This document shows, piece by piece, positions 32,657-41,865 of a stretch of 64,000 bases of DNA. The notes under the pieces were generated by a model. The model was given only the letters and a program-made list of their open reading frames with translations, was not told the origin of the DNA and did no database searches. This DNA comes from Neobittarella massiliensis (ex Bilen et al. 2018) (GTDB lineage: Bacteria; Bacillota; Clostridia; Oscillospirales; Ruminococcaceae), in contig NZ_OKQO01000004.1 in NCBI RefSeq assembly GCF_900289145.1, forward strand, positions 62,001 through 126,000, written 5' to 3'. Both the position numbers and the translations under genes were made by a program. Position 1 is the first letter of the stretch. Every line of letters starts with the position of its first letter.

Positions 32657-33226
32657 ATGAGAAAAAGTATCGCCATCATCGGCAACGCCGGTCTCCCGCC
32701 GGAGCACCAGAACTACCAGCTGGCCTTTGCCGCCGGCAAGGCGCTGGTCGACGCCGGCTACCGGGTGCAGTCGGGCGGGCTCACCGGCGTTATGGAGGCC
32801 GCCTTCGCCGGCGCCCACGCCTCAAAAAATTACCGTGAGGGGGATACGCTGGCCATCCTGCCCTCCTTCGACCGCACCAGCGCCAACGCCTACGCCGATA
32901 TCGTGGTGCCCACCGGTCTCGACGTGATGCGCAACGCGGTGGTCATCAACGCCGACGCGGTCATCGCCGTGGGCGGCGGCGCCGGCACGCTCAGCGAGAT
33001 GGCCTACGCCTGGAGCTTTGGCCGCCTGCTCATCGCCTACAAAAATGCCGAGGGATGGAGCAGCAGATTGGCCGACACCAGGCTCGACGACCGGGTGCGC
33101 TGCCCGCTGCCCGACGATCGGGTGTACGGCGTGCAGAGCGCCGAAGAGATGCTGGCCGTGCTGTCCGAGCACCTGGAGCACTACGCGGCTCCCCATCTGG
33201 GCATCGGTCACCGCCCCATTCAGTAG
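32657..33226 (+). CDS. LOG-like / TIGR00725 family nucleotide-binding protein
   Basis: 189 aa from ATG 32657 (AGGAAAGGTACAAAGC). A Rossmann-like start (IAIIGNAGLPPEHQNY), the motif SGGLTGVMEAAFAGA and the diagnostic GGGAGTLSEMAYAWSFGRLLI place it in the lysine-decarboxylase-like (LOG/MoCo carrier) superfamily. Members include cytokinin-activating phosphoribohydrolases and molybdenum cofactor carrier proteins. The PGGxGTxxE motif appears here as GGGAGTLSE, so catalysis as a LOG enzyme is uncertain. It is likely co-transcribed with the upstream permease. Confidence 0.75.
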   Translation: MRKSIAIIGNAGLPPEHQNYQLAFAAGKALVDAGYRVQSGGLTGVMEAAFAGAHASKNYREGDTLAILPSFDRTSANAYADIVVPTGLDVMRNAVVINADAVIAVGGGAGTLSEMAYAWSFGRLLIAYKNAEGWSSRLADTRLDDRVRCPLPDDRVYGVQSAEEMLAVLSEHLEHYAAPHLGIGHRPIQ

Positions 33227-33381
33227 CCGCTTATCCGCCCGCCGGGCAAATACGCCAAAAAAGCGAACACACCCACAGTGCCCCCGACCCCTGCCGCTAC
33301 GGCTGTTTTTACACATCCGTTGCCGGCAGCCGATCGGGCCTGGGCGTCTCCGCCAGTTGTCACACAGTATTTTAAAAAATA

Positions 33382-33418
33382 GAGGGCCTCTGCACCGTAT
33401 GCCGGTGCAGAGGCCCTC
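33382..33418. terminator. Terminator between LOG-like gene and the hut operon (convergent)
   Basis: GAGGGCCTCTGCACCG and CGGTGCAGAGGCCCTC form a 16-bp stem. On the minus strand it is followed by TATTTTTT, so it ends the hut operon; the plus-strand T-run is short. Confidence 0.85.
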
Positions 33419-33443
33419 TTGCAGGTAGCGGCATGTCCGCCGG

Positions 33444-34928
33444 TCACACCGCCGGCATCTTTCCCGCTAAAATAAAGTCGGCCAGCAGCTGTACATAGGG
33501 GGCAAACAGCTCGTCACCATCAAAACCCGGTACTGCGCCGCTCAAGGCCTCCCGCAACTTGGTCAGGTAGGGGGCGCTGGGCAGGTCATCCCCCTTTAAA
33601 TAGTTGGCCTGGAGCACACACAGCAGCTCGGTGGCCAGCACCCAGGCCAGCTTTTGGGCAATGTCCAGGCTGCGCTTGGCGCTGTTGTAGCCCATAGCCA
33701 CATAGTCCTCCTGTCCGCCACAGGTGGGGACCGAGTCGACGCTGGCCGGGTGGCACTGCTGGCGCATGTCGCCCAACAGCCCCGCCTGGGTGTACTGCAG
33801 CCCCATAAAGCCCGAGCACAGGCCGGCCGCAGCGGTGAGAAACGGCGGCAGTCCCCCCTTACCAGAGAGCAGCCGGTCGGTGCGCCGCTCCGACATCTTG
33901 GCCAGCATCACCGCCGCGGTGCAGGCGCTGTCCATGCAGAGCCCCACAAAAGAGGAGTCGGGGTTGCACCCCGATATGACCGTATCCTCCTCCCAAAATA
34001 CCGCCGGGTTGTCACAGCAGGAGCACAGCTCCCGCTCCAATACGGTCCGGGCGTGCAGCAGCGTCTCCGCCACCGCCCCGTGCAGCTGGGGAATACAGCG
34101 CAGGCTCATGGCGTCCTGCAGGGTCGTGCGGCGGGCGGCCTCCACCCGGGCCGAACCCTGCAGCACCGCCCGCACCCGGCGGGCGCTCTCCCACTGGGTG
34201 GGGTGGCGGCGCAGCTCCATCAGCCGCCGGTCAAAAGCCCGGTCAGTGCCCCCCAACACCTCCAGCGACAGCGCGCCGATACAGTCGGCCGCCTGCAGGC
34301 AGAGCAGCATGTCGTGCAGTGCCAGGCACCCCAGCGCACAGGGGCTGGTGGTGCCCGATATCAGCGAAAGCCCCTCCTTGGGCCCCAACACCACCGGCTC
34401 TATACCGCGCGCCTGCAGCTGGGTGGCTGCCGCGGTGGGCCTGCCGTCCGCCCCCCAAAACTGTCCCTCGCCGATCAGTGTCAGGGCAATATGTGCCTCC
34501 ACGCTCAAATACCCCACCGACCCCTGTGCCGGGGCCCAGGGGACGAGCTCCTCGTTTAAATACCGCGTCAGCTGCTCCAGCACCTCCAGGCCGACCCCGC
34601 TGTGGCCGGTGCCGCAGTTCTGCAGCATCAGCACCATCACTGCCCGGGTCTGCTCGGCCGTCAGCGGCGCTCCCACCGCCGTGGCGTGCGAGCGCAAGAT
34701 GTTTTGCTGCAGCTGAGCGGCGTCCGCCGGCGGTATCGCCCGGTCGCACAGCACGCCAAACCCGGTGGTCACCCCGTACACCGGCCGCCGCTGCTCCACC
34801 ATCTTTAGCACCGCTGCCCGTCCGGCCTGTACCCGTGCCCGGTACTGGTCGCTCAGTGCCACCGCCTGCCCCCGGCGGGCAATATCTACCAGCTGGTCAA
34901 GGTCCAGCTCTCTGTCTAAATAGATCAA
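33444..34928 (-). CDS. HAL/PAL-family protein lacking the MIO tripeptide (second HutH-like)
   Basis: 494 aa from TTG 34928 (AGGAGG 7 nt upstream). It aligns along its length with histidine ammonia-lyase, but where the neighbouring HutH has GSLG-ASG-DLAPLAHM, this one has GSVG-YLSVEAHI (residues 136-147). The Ala-Ser-Gly that cyclises to the MIO electrophile is exactly absent. YGVTTGFG (Tyr51), SHATAVG (His81), LRCIPQLHG and QEDYVAM are kept, while INGTQ has become ISGTT, QDAYAI is QDAMSL and SGGNFH is SGCNPD. The frame is intact, so it is not decaying. It cannot use classical MIO chemistry; it may have another activity or regulate or assemble with HutH. It is the last gene of the hut operon. 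Confidence 0.88.
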   Translation of the reverse strand: MIYLDRELDLDQLVDIARRGQAVALSDQYRARVQAGRAAVLKMVEQRRPVYGVTTGFGVLCDRAIPPADAAQLQQNILRSHATAVGAPLTAEQTRAVMVLMLQNCGTGHSGVGLEVLEQLTRYLNEELVPWAPAQGSVGYLSVEAHIALTLIGEGQFWGADGRPTAAATQLQARGIEPVVLGPKEGLSLISGTTSPCALGCLALHDMLLCLQAADCIGALSLEVLGGTDRAFDRRLMELRRHPTQWESARRVRAVLQGSARVEAARRTTLQDAMSLRCIPQLHGAVAETLLHARTVLERELCSCCDNPAVFWEEDTVISGCNPDSSFVGLCMDSACTAAVMLAKMSERRTDRLLSGKGGLPPFLTAAAGLCSGFMGLQYTQAGLLGDMRQQCHPASVDSVPTCGGQEDYVAMGYNSAKRSLDIAQKLAWVLATELLCVLQANYLKGDDLPSAPYLTKLREALSGAVPGFDGDELFAPYVQLLADFILAGKMPAV

Positions 34929-34973
34929 TATGGCTCCTCCTTTTTAGGCTCCCATTTAGGTCCCAACAGGTAA

Positions 34974-35008
34974 GAGGGCAGGCCCACCGTCCGGCGGGCC
35001 TGCCCTCT
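34974..35008 (-). other. Intercistronic hairpin between hutU and the second HAL-like gene
   Basis: GAGGGCAGGCCC and GGGCCTGCCCTC pair perfectly. No T-run follows on the minus strand, so it is more likely an mRNA-processing or stabilising structure, or a weak terminator, than an efficient one. Confidence 0.55.
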
Positions 35009-35028
35009 ATCAGGTCTCTGTAAAAAAG

Positions 35029-37047
35029 CTACTGGGCGTCCGCGATCACTTTGGCGATCAGATCGTCGCTGGCCACGAACGGCAGCGTGATGTGGTCCTT
35101 GCCGCTGTGGGTGCGGTTATACTCCACACAGGTCTCAATGGAGTTCTCGTTGCGGGCCCAGGCGCGGCGCGACACACCGACCATGGTATCCCATGGCATA
35201 GCTACGCTCAGAATGGCATCCACCCGCTCGCTGCCGTCGAGCACCATGCCAAACCCGCCGTTGATCGCCTTACCCACACCGACACCGCCGCCGTTGTGCA
35301 GCGCCACCAGGCTCATGCCGCGGGCGCAGTTGCCGGCAAAGCACTGGGTGGCCATGTCGGCCATGATGTTCGAGCCGTCTTTGATGTTCGAGGTCTCGCG
35401 GAAAGGCGAGTCGGTGCCGCCGGTATCGTGGTGGTCGCGGCCCATCATCACCGGGCCGATCTCGCCGTTTCTCACCATCTCGTTAAATTTCAGGGCGATC
35501 TTGGTGCGGCCAATCGCATCCTGGTACAGAATACGGGCCTGGGTACCCACCACCAGCTTGTTTTTCTTGGCGTCGCGCACCCAGATGTAGTTGTCGCGGT
35601 CTTGGTAGCGGCGGTCGGGGTCGATGCAGTCCATGGCCGCCCTGTCGGTCTTGTCCAGGTCGGCGGGGTCGCCGCTCAGGCACACCCAGCGGAACGGACC
35701 ATAGCCGTAGTCAAACAGCTGGGGCCCCAAAATATCCTCTACATACGAAGGGAAGATGAACCCGTCTTTTTCGTTCACGCCGTTTTTGGCGATATCTTTG
35801 TTGCCGGCATCGTAGACCGCCTTCATAAAGCTGTTGCCGTAATCAAAGAAATAGGTGCCTTTTTCGTGCAGCGCCTTGATCAGGTGGTAGTGCTTGGTCA
35901 GGCTCTCATCCACCAGCTTGGCAAACCCGTGCGGGTCGCGGTCGAGCATCTCGGTGCGCTCGTCAAAGGTCAGTCCCTGGGGGCAGTACCCGCCCGAGTA
36001 GGCCGCGTGGCAAGAGGTCTGGTCGCTGAGCAGGTCCACGTGGATGCCGTTTTCCAGCAGGTACGAGAGCAGGTCCACAATGTTGCCATGATAGGCGATC
36101 GCGCAGGCGGTCTTGTCGGCCAGGTGGCGCTCGGCAATAGCCACCGCCTCGGCCAAGCTGTCGGTGCGCTCGTTTACCCAGCCCTGCTCAAAACGGGTCT
36201 GGATGCGCGAGGCGTCCACCTCGGCGATGATCGACACGGCCCCGGCGATGTAGGCCGCCTTGCCCTGGGCGCCGCTCATGCCGCCCAGCCCCGACGACAC
36301 GAACAGCCGCCCGGCCAGGTTGCCCTCCTGGGGAATGCCCAGCTTCAGCCGCCCGGCGTTGAGCAGGGTGTTGAAGGTGCCGTGCACGATGCCCTGCGGC
36401 CCGATATACATCCAGCCGCCGGCGGTCATCTGGCCGTAGTTGGCTACACCCAGCGCCGCGGCGCGGCTAAAGTCGTCCATATTGTCAAACTGGCCCACCA
36501 TCAGCCCGTTGGTGATGATGACCCGCGGCGAGTACTTGTGCGAGGCAAACAGCCCCACCGGGTGGCCCGATTCCAGCACCAGCGTCTGCTCGTCGGTGAG
36601 CACCTCCAGGTACTTCTTGATCAGCCGGTACTGCATCCAGTTCTGGCATACCTGACCGGTCTCGCCGTAGGTCACCAGCTCATAGGGGTACAGCGCCACG
36701 TCAAAATCCAGGTTGTTGTCGATCATCACCTGAAAGGCTTTGCCCTCGGTGCAGTTTCCCTTATACTCGTCGATGGGCTTGCCGTGAATAGCCCCTTGGG
36801 GTCTAAAGCGATAGCCGTAAATGCGGCCGTGCTCCTTGAGCTCCTGCAAAAACTCGGCCGCCATCTGCTCGTGGTGCTCCTCGGGGATGTAGCGCAGCGC
36901 GTTTTTCAGGGCCAGCGCCACATCGGCGTCCGATAGCTCGCTCTCCCGCCGCGGCGCGCGGCGAATACCCTCTACAAATTGGGGGTAGGCGGGCAGCTCC
37001 TCATCCAGACAGATGGTCATGGCCTGGCAGGCAGTGTTGTTGTCCAT
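35029..37047 (-). CDS. hutU: Urocanate hydratase
   Basis: 672 aa from ATG 37047 (AGGAGGAAAACAC). The glycine-rich NAD site SSGLGGMSGAQGKAA and QTSCHAAYSGGYCPQG are recognisable, together with MGRDHHDTGGTDSPFRET. The protein converts urocanate to 4-imidazolone-5-propionate using tightly bound NAD as an electrophile. It is about 115 residues longer than the classical enzyme of 555 residues, the long form seen in several anaerobes. It lies 74 bp downstream of hutH in the operon and is cytoplasmic. Confidence 0.95.
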   Translation of the reverse strand: MDNNTACQAMTICLDEELPAYPQFVEGIRRAPRRESELSDADVALALKNALRYIPEEHHEQMAAEFLQELKEHGRIYGYRFRPQGAIHGKPIDEYKGNCTEGKAFQVMIDNNLDFDVALYPYELVTYGETGQVCQNWMQYRLIKKYLEVLTDEQTLVLESGHPVGLFASHKYSPRVIITNGLMVGQFDNMDDFSRAAALGVANYGQMTAGGWMYIGPQGIVHGTFNTLLNAGRLKLGIPQEGNLAGRLFVSSGLGGMSGAQGKAAYIAGAVSIIAEVDASRIQTRFEQGWVNERTDSLAEAVAIAERHLADKTACAIAYHGNIVDLLSYLLENGIHVDLLSDQTSCHAAYSGGYCPQGLTFDERTEMLDRDPHGFAKLVDESLTKHYHLIKALHEKGTYFFDYGNSFMKAVYDAGNKDIAKNGVNEKDGFIFPSYVEDILGPQLFDYGYGPFRWVCLSGDPADLDKTDRAAMDCIDPDRRYQDRDNYIWVRDAKKNKLVVGTQARILYQDAIGRTKIALKFNEMVRNGEIGPVMMGRDHHDTGGTDSPFRETSNIKDGSNIMADMATQCFAGNCARGMSLVALHNGGGVGVGKAINGGFGMVLDGSERVDAILSVAMPWDTMVGVSRRAWARNENSIETCVEYNRTHSGKDHITLPFVASDDLIAKVIADAQ

Positions 37048-37121
37048 GTGTTTTCCTCCTTTTGGCTGTATCGCGTGTCGGGCGCAGGCCCGTCTGTTAC
37101 GCAAATGGGTGTGTCGCTGTC

Positions 37122-38669
37122 TCAGGCAAAGTCGGGCAGCGCGCTGAACACCAGCTTCTGTATCTTCTCCGAGCGCACCAGCTGGTTCATCTTCTCAATG
37201 TCCAGCCGTATCTCCCGGTCGGTGTCAAAAAAGGCAACTTCCCGGCGCACCAGATCATGTATCTGACCGGTCACCGGCGCCTGCTTGCCGTCGCGAAAAT
37301 CGACGCCCTGCACGGCGGCCATCAGCTCAAAGGCCAGCACCGATAGCGTGTTCTGCACGATATCGGCGCTCTTTCTGGCGGCGGTGGTGCCCATGCTCAC
37401 GTGGTCCTCCTGGTTGGCCGAGGAGGGGATCGAGTCCACGCTGGCCGGGTGGGCCAGGACCTTGTTTTCCGAGACCATCGAGGCAGCCGCATATTGGCAG
37501 ATCATATAGCCCGAGTTGAGCCCCCCGTGAGGGGTGAGAAAGGCGGGCAGCCCCTCGCTCAGCGCGGGGTTTACCAGCCGCTCCAACCGCCGCTCCGAGA
37601 TGTTGGCGATCTCCGCCGCGGCAATGCCCAGGTAGTCCATGGCCAGCGCCAGCGGCTCCCCGTGGAAGTTGCCCCCCGATATCACCGCCCCGTCCTCCAA
37701 AAACAGGATGGGGTTGTCGGTGACCGCATTGAGCTCTACCTCAATGACCTGGCGCACGTGGTCCAGTGCCCCGCGGATGGCGCCGTGTACCTGGGGCACA
37801 CAGCGGATCGCGTAGGCGTCCTGTACCCGCAGATCCTGGCTCTTTTCCAGTATCTCGCTGCCCTCGGTCAACAGGCGGATGTTTTTAGCCACCAGCATCT
37901 GGCCGGGGTGGGGGCGCAGCTGATGGATGCGGGGGTCAAAGGCATTTTTTAAGGCGGTCAGCGCCTCCATGCTCAGGGCGCAGGTGATGTCGGCCAACTG
38001 GGCGGCGCGCAGCGTGTCGTAATAGCTCAGCGCGCCGACAGCGGTCATGGCCTGGGTGCCGTTTATCAGCGCCAGCCCCTCTTTGGCCAGCAGGGTATAG
38101 GTTGGCAGCCCCGCGCTCTGCATGGCCGCGGCGCCGCCCATGCGCTGGCCGCCGTAAACGGCCTCACCTTTGCCCAGCAACACCAGCACCATATGGGCCA
38201 GCGGGGCCAGATCGCCGCTGGCCCCCAGCGAGCCCTTTTGCGGCACGATGGGGTGCACGCCGGCGTTTACCATGTCGATCAGCGTACATACCAGCGCCGG
38301 GCGGATGCCCGAGTTGCCCACGCAGAGCGCGTTGGCCCGCAGCAGCATCATGCCCCGCACCACCTCTTCGGGGAAGGGGTCACCCACCGCCGTGCAGTGC
38401 GACACGATCAGGTTGTTCTGCAAAAGAGCCATGCTCTCTTTGTCTACCGACACTTTCGAGAACTCGCCAAAACCGGTCGAAACACCGTAGGCCACCCGCC
38501 CCTCGTCGATGATCTGCTCCACCATCTCCCGCGAGCGCTCCATGCGCGCGATCGCCTCGCCGCTCACGCGCACCTTGGCCCCAAAACGGGCCACCGCTAC
38601 CAGCTGTTCTATGCTCAGGTGGTGTCCGTCTATCTCGATCTCTTTTATCTCTTCCGGGTGCTTACACAT
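37122..38669 (-). CDS. hutH: Histidine ammonia-lyase
   Basis: 515 aa. The start ATG 38669 sits 6-9 nt after GGAGGGG; the ATG two codons earlier is too close to it. The MIO motif ASG is at residues 150-152 in GSLGASGDLAPLAH. Catalytic residues of the family are in place: Tyr61 in YGVSTGFG, His91 in SHCTAVGD, Asn in INGTQAM, Tyr and Arg in QDAYAIRCVPQVHG, Phe in SGGNFHGEP and Glu in NQEDHVSM. It converts histidine to urocanate and ammonia. It overlaps hutD by 8 bp. This is the active lyase, in contrast to the MIO-less paralogue. Confidence 0.97.
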   Translation of the reverse strand: MCKHPEEIKEIEIDGHHLSIEQLVAVARFGAKVRVSGEAIARMERSREMVEQIIDEGRVAYGVSTGFGEFSKVSVDKESMALLQNNLIVSHCTAVGDPFPEEVVRGMMLLRANALCVGNSGIRPALVCTLIDMVNAGVHPIVPQKGSLGASGDLAPLAHMVLVLLGKGEAVYGGQRMGGAAAMQSAGLPTYTLLAKEGLALINGTQAMTAVGALSYYDTLRAAQLADITCALSMEALTALKNAFDPRIHQLRPHPGQMLVAKNIRLLTEGSEILEKSQDLRVQDAYAIRCVPQVHGAIRGALDHVRQVIEVELNAVTDNPILFLEDGAVISGGNFHGEPLALAMDYLGIAAAEIANISERRLERLVNPALSEGLPAFLTPHGGLNSGYMICQYAAASMVSENKVLAHPASVDSIPSSANQEDHVSMGTTAARKSADIVQNTLSVLAFELMAAVQGVDFRDGKQAPVTGQIHDLVRREVAFFDTDREIRLDIEKMNQLVRSEKIQKLVFSALPDFA

Positions 38670-39270
38670 GGGCATCCCCTCCTCTATGTACTCTTTTCTG
38701 GCCGGCATCTGCCGGCAGTGCAAAACGGGCCGCCACCAGATCGGCGTCAGCCGCCGCCCGCAGCAGACATGCCTCGTCGGTGTACAGCAGATCGCCCGGC
38801 CGCAGCTCTATCAGCTCACCGCGGCATACCGCGGTGCAGCTGCCGGCGGCACAGTACAGCGCCAGCTGTTCCCCGGCGCCCAGCTCGGTCTCGCTGCCGG
38901 CTGTCAGCGGCAGGTGGGTAAGCGAACCGGTCGCCCCGTTTTGGCACATCAGGTTCAGGTCGGTAGCCACGCCTTCGCTCACCGTCTCCCAGCCGCCGTC
39001 AAACCGGTCCGACTGGTAGGGCCTCAGCGCGGCGGTGTGGTGGCCGCGGTGCTCCAGCACCACACTGCCCGCCAACACCATCAGCTCCCGCTGTATGCCG
39101 GGCAGCGGGGTAAAGGTACTGCGCGCCTGCTCCACCGTGGCGGTAGACAGCCGCACCCAAAAGGTGCGCTCGGCATAGCTGCCGTCGGGCGGCAGTATCA
39201 GCAGCTGGGTGGTGGTGCCGCCCGCCCAGTGAGCGGCGGTAAAGTGCTCTTTGCGGTATAGCTGTATCAC
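38662..39270 (-). CDS. hutD: HutD/Ves family protein
   Basis: 202 aa from GTG 39270, which overlaps the hutI stop (GTGA). Bicupin-like sequence: FTAAHWAGGTTTQLLILPPDGSYAERTFWVRLSTATVE (in pieces) and SDRFDGGWETVS match the HutD/Ves family. HutD is common in hut operons and is thought to limit the flux or bind formimino intermediates, without proven catalysis. It is cytoplasmic. Its end is tightly coupled to hutH, by overlap. Confidence 0.85.
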   Translation of the reverse strand: MIQLYRKEHFTAAHWAGGTTTQLLILPPDGSYAERTFWVRLSTATVEQARSTFTPLPGIQRELMVLAGSVVLEHRGHHTAALRPYQSDRFDGGWETVSEGVATDLNLMCQNGATGSLTHLPLTAGSETELGAGEQLALYCAAGSCTAVCRGELIELRPGDLLYTDEACLLRAAADADLVAARFALPADAGQKRVHRGGDAHV

Positions 39271-40523
39271 GGTCGGCCACCGTATACCAGCCGGCCTTTT
39301 TTGTAGACCTGCTCCACGATATTCACGCCCGAGTGGTACACCAAAAAGCGGTAATCCGGGTAGCGCAGCAGCAAAAAGTCGGCCTGCTTGCCCGGTTCCA
39401 GGCTGCCGATACGGTCAGCCCGCCCCACCGCCGCCGCGCCGTTTAGGGTCGCGCCGGTCAGCACCTCCTCAATGCTCAGGTGCATATGGATGCCCGCCAG
39501 CGCCAAAATCAGCGGTATCGAGTTGGTAAAGCAGCTGCCGGGGTTGTAGTCGCTGGCCAGCGCCACCGCACAGCCGGCGTCGATCATCTTGCGCCCGGGG
39601 GCATAGGGGTGGGCCAGGCAAAAGGCGGTAGAGGGCAGCAGTGTGGCCACTGTGCCCGCGGCGGCCAACTTGGCAATGCCCGGGTCCGATGCCATCAGCA
39701 GGTGGTCGGCCGACACCGCGCCCAGTTCGGCGGCCAGCTCGGCCCCGCCCAGCGACACGATCTCATCGGCGTGCATCTTTAAGCCAAAGCCCATCTCCTG
39801 CGCAGCGCGCAGCAGCCGGCGCGACTGCTCGATCGAAAACACGCTGTCCTCACAGAACACGTCGCAAAAAGTGGCCAGCCCCAGCTCTTTTACCTGCGGC
39901 AGCACCTCTTTTATCATAAAGTCCACATAGCCGTCGGGGTCCCCGCGGTATTCCGGCGGCACCGCGTGCCCGCCCAGGTAGGTGGGCACTACCTCCACCG
40001 GGTGGTCGCGGTCGGTCTGCTGCATGGCGCGCAGCTGCTTTAGCTCACAGTCCAGGTCCAACCCGTACCCGCTCTTGCCCTCCATAGTGGTCACGCCCTG
40101 AGCGAGCATCTCATCCAGCCGCTGTAGCCCCAACCGGTAGAGCTCCTGCTCGCTGCAGGCCTTGGTGGCGTTTACCGTCGACTGTATGCCGCCGCCCATC
40201 TTCATGATCTCCAGGTAGCCGGCCCCCTCCAGCCGGGCCAAAAACTCCTCTGGCCGGTATCCGCCGAATATGTAGTGGGTGTGCGAGTCCACAAAGCCCG
40301 GCACGATGCTGTGCCCGGCGGCGTCCACCACCTCTACGCCCTGCAGGTCTCCCACAGCGGCAGTCACCTGGTCGGTGGGGCCCACCTCTTTTATAATGCC
40401 GTCCTCTATATAGATAGCGCCGTCCGCGATCTCCTGTATCTGGCGCATCTCGCTGCCCCGGCGGGCGCTCCTGCCCCGCGGGGTGGCGATCTGGCTGGCG
40501 TGCTCGATCAGTACTCTTGTCAC
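39267..40523 (-). CDS. hutI: Imidazolonepropionase
   Basis: 418 aa from GTG 40523 (GAGGGGCATT). Amidohydrolase fold with the metal-binding DSHTHYIFGG, then YLGGHAVPPEYR, KMHADEIVSLGGAELA, SADHLLMAS and ASDYNPGSC, all characteristic of HutI. It hydrolyses imidazolone propionate to N-formimino-L-glutamate using one Zn or Fe ion. The gene lies between hutF (16 bp gap) and hutD (overlap). The length is normal. Confidence 0.96.
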   Translation of the reverse strand: MTRVLIEHASQIATPRGRSARRGSEMRQIQEIADGAIYIEDGIIKEVGPTDQVTAAVGDLQGVEVVDAAGHSIVPGFVDSHTHYIFGGYRPEEFLARLEGAGYLEIMKMGGGIQSTVNATKACSEQELYRLGLQRLDEMLAQGVTTMEGKSGYGLDLDCELKQLRAMQQTDRDHPVEVVPTYLGGHAVPPEYRGDPDGYVDFMIKEVLPQVKELGLATFCDVFCEDSVFSIEQSRRLLRAAQEMGFGLKMHADEIVSLGGAELAAELGAVSADHLLMASDPGIAKLAAAGTVATLLPSTAFCLAHPYAPGRKMIDAGCAVALASDYNPGSCFTNSIPLILALAGIHMHLSIEEVLTGATLNGAAAVGRADRIGSLEPGKQADFLLLRYPDYRFLVYHSGVNIVEQVYKKGRLVYGGRP

Positions 40524-40539
40524 AATGCCCCTCCTGTTC

Positions 40540-41865
40540 CTAGTCGGCGATCTGGCGCATAATGGTCTGCACCCGGTCTACGATCTCATTTTCGCTCACC
40601 GTCTGCAGCACCCCGTCGGCCACGGTCAGCCGCCCGTCGACCACCACCCGCGCAATAGCGGTGGGCTGCATCGAATAGACGATGTTGGGCAGTATCTGCT
40701 CGCCGCTGTCCGAGATGGGCTGCATCGACATGTCGCGGCTGCGTATGCCCACAAAGTCGGCCTTGTACCCGGGCGCTATCTGGCCCACCGGCAGCTGTAA
40801 TAGCTGCCCGCCGTTTTTGGTGCCCATGTCAAAGGCCTGCTGGTAATTGACCGAGAGCGCGTCCAGCGTGTGCGCCTTCTGCAGGATCGAGGCCATGCGC
40901 ATCTCCTCAAACACGCTGATGCGGTTGTTGCTGCAAGCCCCGTCGCTGCCCAGGCCGATGTTGACCCCGGCGCGCATCATGCGCGCGATGTCGGTCACTC
41001 CGTCGGCCAAAAACATGTTGCTCGAGGGGCAGTAGCACAGCTGTGCGCCGCGGCTGCCCAACAAGTCGATCTCGCTCTCTTTTAGCCACACCCCGTGTAC
41101 AATGGCCATGCTCTCGTCCACTACGCCCAGCCGGTCCAAAAATTCTACCGGCGTGGCGCCAAACTCCGCCTGTACCTGCTCCACCTCAAACGGCTCTTCC
41201 GCCACGTGGATGTGGTAGCGGCAACCCAGCTCGGCGGCCAAAGCGTGGCCGGCCTGTACCATCTCGGGGGTGGCGGCGTGCAGGCTGTGGGGAGCCGGCA
41301 GTACCGTGGTCATGTCGTCATCTTTGTATTTGCGGGCCAGCAGGCGGGTGTTCTCCACCGCCTGCTCTACGGTCTCCACATAGCCGCTGGGGGCCCCGTT
41401 CCAGTCGTACATGGTCCGGGCCAGCACCAGGCGAATACCCAGGTCTTTAGCCGCCTGCACGATCATCTCGTCGCTCTCGGTGCCAAAGTTGTGCAGGTAA
41501 AAAAAGTCGCAGACAGTGGTCACACCGCACTTCATCATCTCGCCAAAGGCAAACAGCGCCCCGCCGTAGATGTGCTCCTTTTGCAGTCGCGGGCTGTACT
41601 TGTAAAGCGAGCCGTCGCGCCACTCCAAAAAGGGGCGGTCGGCACAAATGCCCCGCAGCAGGCTCTGAAAGCAGTGGTTGTGCACATTTACCGTGCCCGG
41701 CAGCAAGATCAGGTCCTTCCAGTCGCACACCGCCGCCCGGGGGTATTTTTGCTGCAGGTCTTCCAGCCGGCCCACCTCTTTTACGGTGTCTTTTTCGGTG
41801 CACACGGCCATCCCGGTCAAAAAGGCGCCGTCCTGGTACAGGTATTGGGGGGCGTATAACTTCAT
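40540..41865 (-). CDS. hutF: Amidohydrolase, probable formimidoylglutamate deiminase
   Basis: 441 aa from ATG 41865, overlapping the M20 gene stop (ATGA). TRZ/ATZ-type amidohydrolase with VNVHNHCFQSLLRG (metal HxH), YHIHVAEE, VHGVWL, YCPSSNMFLADG and GLGSDGACSNN. Of this family, formiminoglutamate deiminase (HutF) fits the operon: it turns N-formimino-glutamate into N-formyl-glutamate and ammonia. The closest general relatives are guanine and methylthioadenosine deaminases, so the assignment rests partly on context. It would feed the M20 hydrolase encoded just upstream. Confidence 0.8.
   Translation of the reverse strand: MKLYAPQYLYQDGAFLTGMAVCTEKDTVKEVGRLEDLQQKYPRAAVCDWKDLILLPGTVNVHNHCFQSLLRGICADRPFLEWRDGSLYKYSPRLQKEHIYGGALFAFGEMMKCGVTTVCDFFYLHNFGTESDEMIVQAAKDLGIRLVLARTMYDWNGAPSGYVETVEQAVENTRLLARKYKDDDMTTVLPAPHSLHAATPEMVQAGHALAAELGCRYHIHVAEEPFEVEQVQAEFGATPVEFLDRLGVVDESMAIVHGVWLKESEIDLLGSRGAQLCYCPSSNMFLADGVTDIARMMRAGVNIGLGSDGACSNNRISVFEEMRMASILQKAHTLDALSVNYQQAFDMGTKNGGQLLQLPVGQIAPGYKADFVGIRSRDMSMQPISDSGEQILPNIVYSMQPTAIARVVVDGRLTVADGVLQTVSENEIVDRVQTIMRQIAD

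Noticed and set aside
35092-36936. 614-aa open frame antisense to hutU
   Set aside because: Shadow of the urocanate hydratase reading frame; repetitive Val/His/Gly composition and no start signal.
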